Source: an uncultured Collinsella sp. (GTDB taxonomy: Bacteria > Actinomycetota > Coriobacteriia > Coriobacteriales > Coriobacteriaceae). From it: DNA of 64,000 bases. The stretch is from assembly GCA_900541795.1 (NCBI GenBank), contig UQLC01000012.1:1-64000 (forward strand). Reading direction: 5' to 3'. How positions within the stretch are numbered: position 1 is the stretch's first letter; every line of letters begins with the position of its first letter. Both the position numbers and the translations under genes were made by a program. The notes under the pieces were generated by a model, which saw nothing but the letters and a program-made list of their open reading frames with translations, was not told the DNA's origin and searched no databases. This document shows, in pieces, positions 39,898 through 47,763 of the stretch.

Positions 39898-42474
39898 TTA
39901 CTTGACCACCAGGTTGACCAGCTTGCCGGGCACGCAGATGGCCTTGACGACCGTCTTGCCCTCGAGCCACTTGGCGACGGCGGCCTCGGCGGCAGCCTGC
40001 ATATCCTCATTGGAGGCATCGCGGGCCACGTCGACGCGGCCGCGGACCTTGCCGAGCACCTGGACCACGATCTGCACCGTGTCCTCAATGGACTCGGCCA
40101 GGTCGAACTCGGGCCAGGCGGCGGTGTAGGCGTTGCCCTCGCAGCCGAGTGCCTCGTGCCACAGCTCGTCGGCCCAGAACGGGCAGATGGGGGCAAGGAC
40201 GCTCACGATATCCTTGGCCACGCCGTAGCACAGCGCCTTGTCGCGGGCGGTACCCTCAGTGGCGTTGAGATAGGCGCTCGCAGCATTGACGAGCTCCATG
40301 ACGGCCGAGATGGCGGTGTTGAACTGGCCGCGGTCGAAGTCCTCGGTGCACTTGGCGATGGTGCGGTGACGCTCGCGATAGAGCTTCATCGCAACCTCGT
40401 CGAGCGCGGACTTGTCGAAGGCCAAGTTGGCGTCACCGGACTGGACGAGCTGCCAAACGATACGCCAGGCGCGCTTGATGAAGCGGTTGGCGCCCTCAAC
40501 GGCCTTGGGATCCCAGTCGAAGTCCTTCTCGGGCGGAGCGATAAACAGGATCGCCAGACGCATGGTGTCGGCGCCGTAGGGCTCGATGACCGAGCTCGGG
40601 GGCACGACATTGCCCTTGGACTTGGACATGGTGTCGCCGTTCTCGTCCTTGACCATGCCCTGGCACAGCAGGTTGGTGAAGGGCTCGTCCACACTCAGCA
40701 GGCCCAGGTCGCGCAGCGCCTTGGTAAAGAAACGGCTGTAGAGCAGGTGCAGAATGGCGTGCTCGATGCCGCCAATGTAGTTATCGACGGGCATCCAACG
40801 GTCGGCAGCCTCGCGGGAGAAAGGCAGCTCGGTGTTGTGCGGATCGGTATAGCGCAGGTAATACCAGCTGGAGCAGGTGAAGGTGTCCATGGTATCGGTC
40901 TCGCGCTTGGCCGGACGGCCGCAGACCGGGCAGGTGGTCTCGTAGAACTCCTTGCACTCGGCGAGGGTCTCGCCGGCGCCCAGGTCAAGGTTCTCGGGCA
41001 GCGTCACCGGCAACTGGTCCTCGGGCACGGGAACGATGCCGCAGTGCTCGCAGTGGATGGCCGGGATGGGGTTGCCCCAATAGCGCTGGCGGCTGATGAG
41101 CCAGTCGCGCAGACGGAACTCGACCTTGCGACGACCGCAGCCCATGGCCTCGAGGTCAGCCACGATCGCAGCCTCGCCCTCGGAGTGCTTACCGCCGCGC
41201 ATGCCGGTGTACTTGCCGGACTGGACGAGCGTGCCCTCGGCAGCGTGGGCGCAATCCCAGTCGACGGTCTCGGCATGGAAGGTATCGATGGTCTCGCCGC
41301 TGGCCTCGATGGCAGCGCGATCGTCATCGTCCAGGATGATCGGCACGATCGGCAGGTCGTACTTACGGGCAAACTCAAAGTCGCGCTGGTCGCCACAGGG
41401 AACGGCCATGACGGCACCGGTACCGTAGTCGGCAACGACATAATCGGCAACCCACACGGGGACCTTCTCGCCGTTCACGGGGTTCACCACGTAGCGGCCG
41501 GTAAAAGCGCCGTGCTTCTCGATGGTGCCCTGGGCACGCTCGACGGCAGAGATATGCTTGGAGTCCTCGACGATCTTGGTCACGGCTTCCTCGTACTCCG
41601 TGCCCTCGACGAGCTCGTGCAGACGGGCGTACTCGGGAGCCAGGACAAAGAAGGAAACGCCAAAGAGCGTATCGGCACGCGTGGTAAAGACGGTGATCTT
41701 GCCCTCGTCGCCCTCGATGGGCTCGCCATCCCGGTCGCACAGGGTAAAGTCGACCTCGGCGCCCTCGGAGCGACCGATCCAGTTGGCCTGCATCTGCTTG
41801 ACGCGCTCGGGCCAGCCGGGGAGCTTCTCCAGGTCGTCGAGCAGCTCCTGAGAGTACTCGGTAATCTTGTAGTACCACTGCTCAAGGTCGCGCTTCTCGG
41901 GCTCGGTGCCGCAGCGCCAGCACTTACCCTCGGTGACCTGCTCGTTGGCCAGAACGGTCTTGCAGTTGGGGCACCAGTTGACCGGGTTCTTCTTGCGGTA
42001 GACCAGGCCCTTTTCCCACATCTTTTCAAAGATCCACTGACCCCAGCGATAGTATTCGGGGCTGCAGGTCTTGACCATGCGATCCAGATCGTAGGAGAAG
42101 CCCATGCGCTTCATCGTGGCGAGCGCCTGGTCCATGTTCTTATACGTCCAGGCGGCAGCCTGCGTGTTGTGCTTGATAGCGGCGTTCTCGGCGGGCAGGC
42201 CAAAGGCGTCAAAGCCGATGGGGTGCAGCACGTCGTAGCCGCGCATGCGGGCCTGACGGGCCATGGCATCGCCGATGGTATAGTTGCGCGCGTGGCCCAT
42301 GTGCAGATCGCCCGACGGATACGGGAACATCTCGAGCACATACTTCTTGGGCTTGCTGTCGTCGGTGTCGACGGCAAAGAGGTTGGAGTCCTCCCAGGCC
42401 TTCATCCACCTGGACTCAATGGCCTGCGCGTCGTAGACAGGAATCTCGTCCTTATGATCTGTGCAATCGCACAT
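39898..42474 (-). CDS. leuS: Leucyl-tRNA synthetase
   Basis: A class I synthetase for tRNA-Leu. The 858 residues show YPSGDLHMGHARNY with HMGH at 58-61, a zinc domain (CPNCKTVLANEQV...CWRCG), the CP1 editing domain (TTRADTLFG and a GTGAVMAVPCGDQRD block) and the KMSKS motif as MSKSKGN near 616. The C-terminal domain ends in CVPGKLVNLVVK. It is monocistronic, with its own extended -10 promoter and a leader that is almost entirely one long hairpin (42494-42620). Confidence 0.98.
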   Translation of the reverse strand: MCDCTDHKDEIPVYDAQAIESRWMKAWEDSNLFAVDTDDSKPKKYVLEMFPYPSGDLHMGHARNYTIGDAMARQARMRGYDVLHPIGFDAFGLPAENAAIKHNTQAAAWTYKNMDQALATMKRMGFSYDLDRMVKTCSPEYYRWGQWIFEKMWEKGLVYRKKNPVNWCPNCKTVLANEQVTEGKCWRCGTEPEKRDLEQWYYKITEYSQELLDDLEKLPGWPERVKQMQANWIGRSEGAEVDFTLCDRDGEPIEGDEGKITVFTTRADTLFGVSFFVLAPEYARLHELVEGTEYEEAVTKIVEDSKHISAVERAQGTIEKHGAFTGRYVVNPVNGEKVPVWVADYVVADYGTGAVMAVPCGDQRDFEFARKYDLPIVPIILDDDDRAAIEASGETIDTFHAETVDWDCAHAAEGTLVQSGKYTGMRGGKHSEGEAAIVADLEAMGCGRRKVEFRLRDWLISRQRYWGNPIPAIHCEHCGIVPVPEDQLPVTLPENLDLGAGETLAECKEFYETTCPVCGRPAKRETDTMDTFTCSSWYYLRYTDPHNTELPFSREAADRWMPVDNYIGGIEHAILHLLYSRFFTKALRDLGLLSVDEPFTNLLCQGMVKDENGDTMSKSKGNVVPPSSVIEPYGADTMRLAILFIAPPEKDFDWDPKAVEGANRFIKRAWRIVWQLVQSGDANLAFDKSALDEVAMKLYRERHRTIAKCTEDFDRGQFNTAISAVMELVNAASAYLNATEGTARDKALCYGVAKDIVSVLAPICPFWADELWHEALGCEGNAYTAAWPEFDLAESIEDTVQIVVQVLGKVRGRVDVARDASNEDMQAAAEAAVAKWLEGKTVVKAICVPGKLVNLVVK

Positions 42475-42493
42475 ATCAGCTCCTTTAATCTTA

Positions 42494-42620
42494 GCTGGGG
42501 TCGGTCGGCTTAGCTTTATTCGCTACTGCGGACAGTCCTGCGCAAGACGAAGAGCACATTAAGTGCTCTTCTTTGCGTGCGGAACTTGTAGCAAACAAAG
42601 CTAAGCCGACCGACCCTAAG
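42494..42620 (-). promoter_or_regulatory. Long hairpin leader of leuS
   Basis: Arms at 42498-42517 and 42597-42616 (GGGTCGGTCGGCTTAGCTTT type) are perfectly complementary over 20 bp. Inside are GCTAC/GTAGC and a second perfect 9-bp hairpin (GAAGAGCAC/GTGCTCTTC, 42549-42571). The structure covers most of the leuS 5' leader and ends about 24 nt before the start. It lacks T-box landmarks and a terminator U run. It could be an RNA control element or an inserted inverted repeat. Confidence 0.6.
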
Positions 42621-42633
42621 GTTAACTTGACTG

Positions 42634-42642
42634 ATGATAGCA
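42634..42642 (-). promoter_or_regulatory. Extended -10 promoter of leuS
   Basis: TGCTATCAT on the minus strand fits an extended -10 element; no good -35 is seen. Transcription would start near 42627, just before the long hairpin. Confidence 0.45.
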
Positions 42643-42652
42643 AATACGACAA

Positions 42653-42683
42653 GCGAGATGCCTGCGACTTGCGGGCATCTCGC
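42653..42683. terminator. Hairpin between guaB and leuS
   Basis: GCGAGATGCCTGC and GCGGGCATCTCGC form a 13-bp stem with one G-U pair and a 5-nt loop. It ends in TTT on the plus strand and has a poor T run on the minus strand. It probably ends the guaB transcript. Confidence 0.55.
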
Positions 42684-42749
42684 TTTATCTAAATAACGTG
42701 GTTGTGAATCAACCGCTATCTGTTATCCGCCCAAACATGGTCGGGTTTT

Positions 42750-42835
42750 CCAAGTGCCGCAGATTGCCGTGAAAGAGGAGCGACGCGTACTTTCGAATGC
42801 GAGCGACGGTTTGAACGGCAAGGTGCGGTGCTTGG
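42750..42835 (+). repeat. Dispersed structured element, copy 3 (short form)
   Basis: Arms at 42750-42770 and 42815-42835 pair around a 44-nt core that begins GAAAGAGGAGCGACGCGTAC and ends GACGGTTTGA, almost identical to copies 1 and 2. The AGAT/AGGT internal mismatch is present but swapped between arms. The second hairpin of the longer copies is absent. It begins 9 nt after the guaB stop codon. Confidence 0.75.
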
Positions 42836-42844
42836 GAAAGCCAC

Positions 42845-44356
42845 TTAGCGGTAGCTGACGCTCTGCTGGGAGTCCTTGACGACTACGTCGTGGGCGCCGC
42901 CTTCGACGATGGAGGTGGAGCTGACCAGCGTTAGGCGCGCCTTTTCCTGGAGCTCGGGGATCGAGAGGGCACCGCAGTTGCACATCGTGGACTTGACCTT
43001 GTAGAGCGTGCCGCCCACACCATCCTTGAGGGAACCGGCGTAGGGAACGTAGGAGTCGACGCCCTCGACGAAGCTAAGCTTCGCGGCGCCGCCCAGGTCG
43101 TAGCGCTGCCAGTTGCGAGCACGCGCAGAACCCTCGCCCCAGTACTCCTTCATGTACTGACCGTTCACGTTGACGCGCTCGGTCGGGCTCTCGTCAAAGC
43201 GGGCGAAGTAACGACCCAGCATCATAAAGTCTGCACCCATGGCAAGGGCGAGCGTCATGTGGTAATCGTAGACGATGCCGCCATCGGAGCACACGGGCAC
43301 GTAGACGCCGGTCTCCTCGTAGTACTCGTCGCGAGCGCGGCAGACGTCGATCAGCGCGGTGGCCTGGCCACGGCCGATGCCCTTGGTCTCACGGGTGATG
43401 CAGATGGAACCGCCGCCGATACCAACCTTGATGAAGTCGGCACCGCAGTCGGCCAGGAAGCGGAAGCCCTCGGCGTCGACGACGTTGCCGGCACCGACCT
43501 TGACGTCCTCGCCGTAGTTGGCGCGGATCCACTCGATGGTGCGCTTCTGCCACTCGCTGAAGCCCTCGGAAGAATCGATGCACAGGACATCGGCACCGGC
43601 CTCGATGAGCAGCGGCACGCGCTCGGCATAGTCGCGGGTGTTGATACCGGCACCGACCATGTAGCGCTTGTCGCCGTCGAGCAGCTCGTTGGGGTTGGTC
43701 TTGTGGCTGTCGTAGTCCTTGCGGAAGACGATGCCCATGAGGTGATCGTAGTCGTCGACGATGGGCAGGGCGTTGAGCTTATTGTCCCAGATGACGTCGT
43801 TGGCAACCTTAAGGCTGATGTTCTTGTCGCCCACGATGAGCTGCTCACGCGGGGTCATGAACTCGGAGACCTTCGTCTGGTGGTCATCGCGACTGGGACG
43901 ATAGTCACGGCTGGTGACGATGCCCAGGAGCTTACCCTTGGGAGTGCCGTCGTCGGTAACCGGCATGGTGGAGTGACCGGTCTTCTCCTTGAGCTCGATG
44001 ACCTGCTCCATGGTCATGTCGGGGGTCAGCGTGGAATCGGACTGAACGAAACCGGCCTTGTGGTCCTTGACGGCCTTGACCATAGCGGCCTCGGACTCGG
44101 CGCTCTGGGAACCGTAAATGAAGGACAGGCCGCCCTCGGTAGCGAGCGCGACACCCATGTCGACGCCCGAGACGGACTGCATGATGGCGGAAACCATGGG
44201 GATGTTCAGGGTGATTGCCGGCTTCTCACCGCGCTTAAAGCGGGTCAGCGGCGTCTTAAGAGAGACGTTGTTGGGGATGCACTGCGAGGACGAGTAACCA
44301 GGGACCAGCAGATACTCCGAAAACGTGTGGGACTCACCGGGAAAGAACGTAGCCAT
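42845..44356 (-). CDS. guaB: IMP dehydrogenase, Tritrichomonas-like type
   Basis: It oxidises IMP to XMP, the committed step of GMP synthesis. The 503 residues form the catalytic barrel with two CBS domains inserted at about 105-220. The catalytic loop GIGGGSICITRE has Cys319, and the flap EYWGEGSARARNWQRYD ends with the Arg418-Tyr419 pair that activates water. Length, numbering and the flap sequence match the IMPDH of the protozoan Tritrichomonas foetus rather than E. coli or Bacillus GuaB. A promoter is seen at 44436-44464. It is monocistronic, and the 3' end abuts a dispersed element. Confidence 0.96.
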   Translation of the reverse strand: MATFFPGESHTFSEYLLVPGYSSSQCIPNNVSLKTPLTRFKRGEKPAITLNIPMVSAIMQSVSGVDMGVALATEGGLSFIYGSQSAESEAAMVKAVKDHKAGFVQSDSTLTPDMTMEQVIELKEKTGHSTMPVTDDGTPKGKLLGIVTSRDYRPSRDDHQTKVSEFMTPREQLIVGDKNISLKVANDVIWDNKLNALPIVDDYDHLMGIVFRKDYDSHKTNPNELLDGDKRYMVGAGINTRDYAERVPLLIEAGADVLCIDSSEGFSEWQKRTIEWIRANYGEDVKVGAGNVVDAEGFRFLADCGADFIKVGIGGGSICITRETKGIGRGQATALIDVCRARDEYYEETGVYVPVCSDGGIVYDYHMTLALAMGADFMMLGRYFARFDESPTERVNVNGQYMKEYWGEGSARARNWQRYDLGGAAKLSFVEGVDSYVPYAGSLKDGVGGTLYKVKSTMCNCGALSIPELQEKARLTLVSSTSIVEGGAHDVVVKDSQQSVSYR

Positions 44357-44435
44357 GTTTCTCCTTTTTCCATGCGACCGGTCGGCTGCAGGCCTCGTAG
44401 GACCCAGCCCAACCTTGGGCGCCCAATACTGGGGA

Positions 44436-44464
44436 AGTATCTTAACGCACTTTGACTGCTACAA
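44436..44464 (-). promoter_or_regulatory. Likely promoter of guaB
   Basis: TTGTAG (44464-44459) and GATACT (44441-44436) on the minus strand are 17 nt apart. It overlaps a possible extended -10 (TGCTACAAT, 44457-44465) for the divergent ModE-like gene, so the two may interfere. Confidence 0.5.
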
Positions 44465-44549
44465 TGCATGATTTAAGAAGAGCACACGAGGGTTTGACGC
44501 AGGCTATGTGTTTGCCCAGCAAACACTTTAGCGGGGAGACGTGGAGCAC

Positions 44550-44894
44550 ATGGAGTACAAGACGACGGCAAAGTTGGTCATTCAAGCGTGCGACAAGGAT
44601 TTACCGGGCGTCTTCGGCCACGGCTGCGTCTTGCTGCTGCAGGGCATCGCCCGCGAGCACTCGCTCAACCGCGCCGCCAAGAGCATGGGCATGGCCTATT
44701 CCAAAGCGTGGCGTATTGTAAACGAGGCCGAAGGCCAGCTAGGCTGCAAGCTCATCAAACGCGACGGCGCCCGCGGATCCACGCTCACCCCCGCTGGAGA
44801 GCGAGCCATAGCGGTCTACGAGGAGCTGCAGACCGACATCAACCAAGTAATTGCCGCAAAGGCCAACGACCTCATCGCCAGCATAAAAGAATAG
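44550..44894 (+). CDS. ModE N-terminal-like winged-helix regulator
   Basis: A 114-residue single-domain protein like the DNA-binding half of ModE/LysR-type regulators. The sequence HSLNRAAKSMGMAYSKAWRIVNEAEGQLGCKLIKR is the helix-turn-helix and wing, followed by TLTPAGERAIAVYEELQ. The molybdate-binding (MOP) domain of full ModE is missing, so it may not sense molybdate directly. No molybdate transport genes are nearby. The ATG at 44550 is chosen; a GTG three codons upstream is possible. Confidence 0.8.
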   Translation: MEYKTTAKLVIQACDKDLPGVFGHGCVLLLQGIAREHSLNRAAKSMGMAYSKAWRIVNEAEGQLGCKLIKRDGARGSTLTPAGERAIAVYEELQTDINQVIAAKANDLIASIKE

Positions 44895-44935
44895 CCAATT
44901 TGGGACGGGGCTTTTTAGCTACGCAACCCCCTCTC

Positions 44936-45006
44936 TAAGTTGCGGTGAAATAGGGACTGTTTATGCCGATAAAGCCGTAAATCAATCCCTATTTCACCGC
45001 AACTTA
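44936..45006. repeat. Long inverted repeat between convergent genes
   Basis: Arms at 44936-44956 and 44986-45006 (TAAGTTGCGGTGAAATAGGG type) are perfectly complementary over 21 bp with a 29-nt spacer that itself can pair weakly. It separates the convergent ModE-like and PLP-fold genes and probably terminates both. Confidence 0.8.
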
Positions 45007-45026
45007 TGAAGTCGAGGATGATTTAG

Positions 45027-46019
45027 CTAGTTGCGGAGGGCGTTGTCTAGGGTGGCGGCCACGATCAAGGGGTCGTCGGTGCCGGCGAAGAGGCGGATGG
45101 TGTTCCCCTGCTTGCCGCGTGGGGCCGAAAGGCGCGTCGTTGCACCGCCGGCGGGCGATGCGCGGAACTCCTCAGGCAAAGCATCAAAAAGCTTGCCCGC
45201 GCTACGCTCGATAAGGTCAAATTCAACTGCCGGGCCAAAGCCATGCTCGAGGATTCCCGTTGCAACCGCATGGTCGGGATGCGAGCTCAGTCCGGGATAG
45301 CGCACGTTGCGTACCATCTCATTGGCGGCCAGATACTCGGCCAGTGCACGGGCGCGGTCGAAATGCGCCTGCATACGAACATCGAGCGAGTCCAGTCCCC
45401 GCTCCAGCACAGCGGCCTCGTCAGCTGTTAAATCAAGCTTGGCCAAGCCACAGCCCTCAAGCAGGGCGTGTGCGCACTCGGCAGCGGCATCCACACGATG
45501 GCGCTTGAGCTGCGAGCGCGCGACCGAAGCGGCAACGAGATTGCGCGGAGCCATACCGGCGCACACGCGATCGAGCGCCTCGAGCGACAGCGCAGAACCC
45601 AGCCGCAGCGGATCGCAGCCAAAAGCCGACGCCACGGTGTTGTCCACAACCAGCAGCGCATGGGCCTCGCGAGCCGCACGGCCCAGAGTGCGAAGGTCAG
45701 GCACACGCAGACCAAACCCGCCGATGGAGTTGACGAACCACCACAAGTGCGGACCCTCGGCATCAAACGAAGCATCAAAGCCCTCGGACGCAGCGGCAAA
45801 CGCCTCGGCAGACGGCGAGCCCACCAGCGCGACATCGCAGCCATCAAAGCCGTGCGCAAACGCATCGGCAAAGTCGTCCGCAAAGGCCACCAGGCGGTCA
45901 CCGGGACGCACAATCCCCAACAGAGACAGCGCCGCCGGAACATGCGAAGCCGCAAGCAACCGCGCCTCACGCGCGCCGGTCCTCAAAGCCCAGGCCTCTT
46001 CTAGCCGCTGTACGCCCAT
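45027..46019 (-). CDS. Degenerate Cys/Met-metabolism PLP-fold protein
   Basis: A 330-residue relative of cystathionine gamma-synthase/lyase enzymes. The fold is recognisable from LLVVDNTVASAFGCDPLRLG (PLP-ring Asp region), GLDSLDVRMQAHFDRARALAEYLA and VRYPGLSSHPDHAVA. The stretch that normally holds SxTKY with the PLP lysine reads LEALDRVCAGMAP, and no lysine aligns. The N-terminal part is short and the usual SGMAA cofactor loop is replaced. It may be a non-catalytic paralogue or use another chemistry. The ATG at 46019 has GGAGG 7 nt upstream. It lies after scrB, separated by a terminator. Confidence 0.75.
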   Translation of the reverse strand: MGVQRLEEAWALRTGAREARLLAASHVPAALSLLGIVRPGDRLVAFADDFADAFAHGFDGCDVALVGSPSAEAFAAASEGFDASFDAEGPHLWWFVNSIGGFGLRVPDLRTLGRAAREAHALLVVDNTVASAFGCDPLRLGSALSLEALDRVCAGMAPRNLVAASVARSQLKRHRVDAAAECAHALLEGCGLAKLDLTADEAAVLERGLDSLDVRMQAHFDRARALAEYLAANEMVRNVRYPGLSSHPDHAVATGILEHGFGPAVEFDLIERSAGKLFDALPEEFRASPAGGATTRLSAPRGKQGNTIRLFAGTDDPLIVAATLDNALRN

Positions 46020-46041
46020 ACGGCAACCTCCTTTCATTAAC

Positions 46042-46076
46042 AAAAACCCACGATGCGGATGTTCCCGCATCGTGGG
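46042..46076 (-). terminator. Terminator after scrB / before the PLP-fold gene
   Basis: On the minus strand CCCACGATGCG pairs perfectly with CGCATCGTGGG and is followed by TTTTT. A TATACT -10-like box lies at 46092-46087, so the hairpin may also be a promoter-proximal attenuator for the next gene. Confidence 0.85.
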
Positions 46077-46114
46077 CAACGGCTGCAGTATAGCGCCGAT
46101 ATGCGACGAATCTC

Positions 46115-47656
46115 CTAGATATTGGGCGCGTGATAGGTCACGCTCGCACCCGGAGCGTCAACGGTCACGCCATAGGCCTCGGGATAGATGCGCGTCGAAA
46201 ACACGAGCGCACCATCGTTCACAAACACCTCGACCGACGAGGCATCGCCAACAATGCGCACGTTACGAACCTCGTCGACGGACTCCCAGCGCACAGTACG
46301 ACCGCAACCGGCAGAAGCGCGGCCCTCATCGGTAAATCGCATCTCAAAGCGCGCGGGCAGTTCGCCCTCGGCGGGCACAAACGCCAGCTTCAGCTCGCCA
46401 TCAACGGTCGCGGTGAACGCACCGTCAACACCGTCGACAACAACGTCAAAGCAGGTATCGCCGGCAACCTCCAACGAGCCCTCCCCTACACGCACCGAGG
46501 CATAATGGTGCTCAATCTCGCGCGCCGGCTGCTGCAGTACCACGCCGCCGTCACCGGCCGTAAGCTCGCGCGGCACCGTCATGCAGTGCTGCCAGCCGAA
46601 CACCACGGTCGGTGCGTTGCCATAGGTCGGCTCATCGGGAATGCCCATCCAGCCGATTAGAATATGGCGACCGTCCTCGGCCGTGAACTCCTGCGGCGCA
46701 TAGAAGTCAAAACCGGCGTCCCACAGGCGGAACTCGCCCAGCTCATAGGCACCGTCACCACCGGCAATGTCGCCCGTTACAGGCATGTAGCCAGCAGCGT
46801 ATACGTTGCCGCGGTCCCAACGGCCGCCCTCGAGCCCCTGGGGAGAGAAAGACAGAAACCTTGCCGGTACACCGCCATCCGCCTCAAGCTCAAGGTATCC
46901 CGGGCACTCCCACATAAAGCCAAAGCGCTCGGGCGTAGACACACGGCTCTCGAGCTCCCAACTCAGCATATCGGCCGAGCCATACACCAGGATCTCACCC
47001 ACATCGCGCCCGGCACCCTCGCCGTGCATGGCGCAAAATCGACTATCGACATGCGGACCGTCCACGCGACGACGCGCGCCCAGCACCATGTGGTAACGCC
47101 CATCATCATCGCGCCACACCTTGGGGTCACGCACGTGGCAGGTCAAATCCTCGGGATAATCCTCGGACGCCAGCACCACGCGCTTTTGGCTGAACTCCCG
47201 ACCGGCAAGGCCATCAACGCTCTCGACATAAACAGTATCGGCGCGGCGGCCGGTATTGACGTAGTCGTACGTCCCGTCCGAATCGGAAAGCTTAACGTTG
47301 CCCGTATAAAGTACGCGAATGCGACCGTCCTCGGCAAGCGCGGAGCCCGAATACACGCCATGGCAATCGAACGGCTCGTCGGGCAGCAATGGGGCGCCAA
47401 CGTAGTCCCACGTCATAAGATCGCGGCTCGTCGCATGGCCCCAGGTCTTAACGCCGCCCTCGACATCAAACGGCGCATACTGAAAATAGGCATGGAACAC
47501 GCCACCCGCCTGGCAGAGACCGTTGGGGTCGTTGAGCCAACCCGCCGGCGGCATAATATGGAAGTGCTGGCCATACACGCCATGACCGCACTCAGAGGCG
47601 GCAGCGTCAACAGCGGCAACCAACTTTGCAAGGTCGCGACCAAGTGCATTAGACAT
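46115..47656 (-). CDS. scrB: Sucrose-6-phosphate hydrolase, GH32
   Basis: A 513-residue glycoside hydrolase family 32 enzyme that splits sucrose-6-phosphate into glucose-6-phosphate and fructose. The beta-propeller has the nucleophile motif WLNDPNG (Asp43), the RDPKVW stabiliser (near 165) and the acid/base EC in FMWECPGYLEL (near 249). A C-terminal beta-sandwich follows. There is no signal peptide, so it is cytoplasmic, as expected for use behind the PTS. It is the last gene of scrR-scrA-scrB. Action on fructan-derived phosphates cannot be excluded. Confidence 0.93.
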   Translation of the reverse strand: MSNALGRDLAKLVAAVDAAASECGHGVYGQHFHIMPPAGWLNDPNGLCQAGGVFHAYFQYAPFDVEGGVKTWGHATSRDLMTWDYVGAPLLPDEPFDCHGVYSGSALAEDGRIRVLYTGNVKLSDSDGTYDYVNTGRRADTVYVESVDGLAGREFSQKRVVLASEDYPEDLTCHVRDPKVWRDDDGRYHMVLGARRRVDGPHVDSRFCAMHGEGAGRDVGEILVYGSADMLSWELESRVSTPERFGFMWECPGYLELEADGGVPARFLSFSPQGLEGGRWDRGNVYAAGYMPVTGDIAGGDGAYELGEFRLWDAGFDFYAPQEFTAEDGRHILIGWMGIPDEPTYGNAPTVVFGWQHCMTVPRELTAGDGGVVLQQPAREIEHHYASVRVGEGSLEVAGDTCFDVVVDGVDGAFTATVDGELKLAFVPAEGELPARFEMRFTDEGRASAGCGRTVRWESVDEVRNVRIVGDASSVEVFVNDGALVFSTRIYPEAYGVTVDAPGASVTYHAPNI

Positions 47657-47718
47657 ATCAAAGTCCTAACGGATCGAAAGTAACAAGGCACCAGAGATCG
47701 GCACCAGATACGGGAAAC

Positions 47719-47743
47719 GCCCGCGAGCATACGACCCGCGGGC
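47719..47743 (-). other. Intercistronic hairpin between scrA and scrB
   Basis: GCCCGCG and CGCGGGC form a 7-bp GC stem in the 107-nt gap, without a T run. It may protect or partly terminate the scrA transcript. Confidence 0.45.
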
Positions 47744-47763
47744 ATCTCCTCAATCAAAAGCTC

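Noticed and set aside
42498..42560. Leader peptide in the leuS leader (22 codons starting in the hairpin loop)
   Set aside because: It is not leucine-rich, has no ribosome site and no terminator follows, so classical attenuation is not supported.
42475..42640. T-box in front of leuS
   Set aside because: No AGAGAG, specifier loop, TGGN bulge or terminator with a U run.
44357..44435. Guanine or XMP-responsive riboswitch before guaB
   Set aside because: Only a short GC-rich hairpin is present; no purine riboswitch core could be found.
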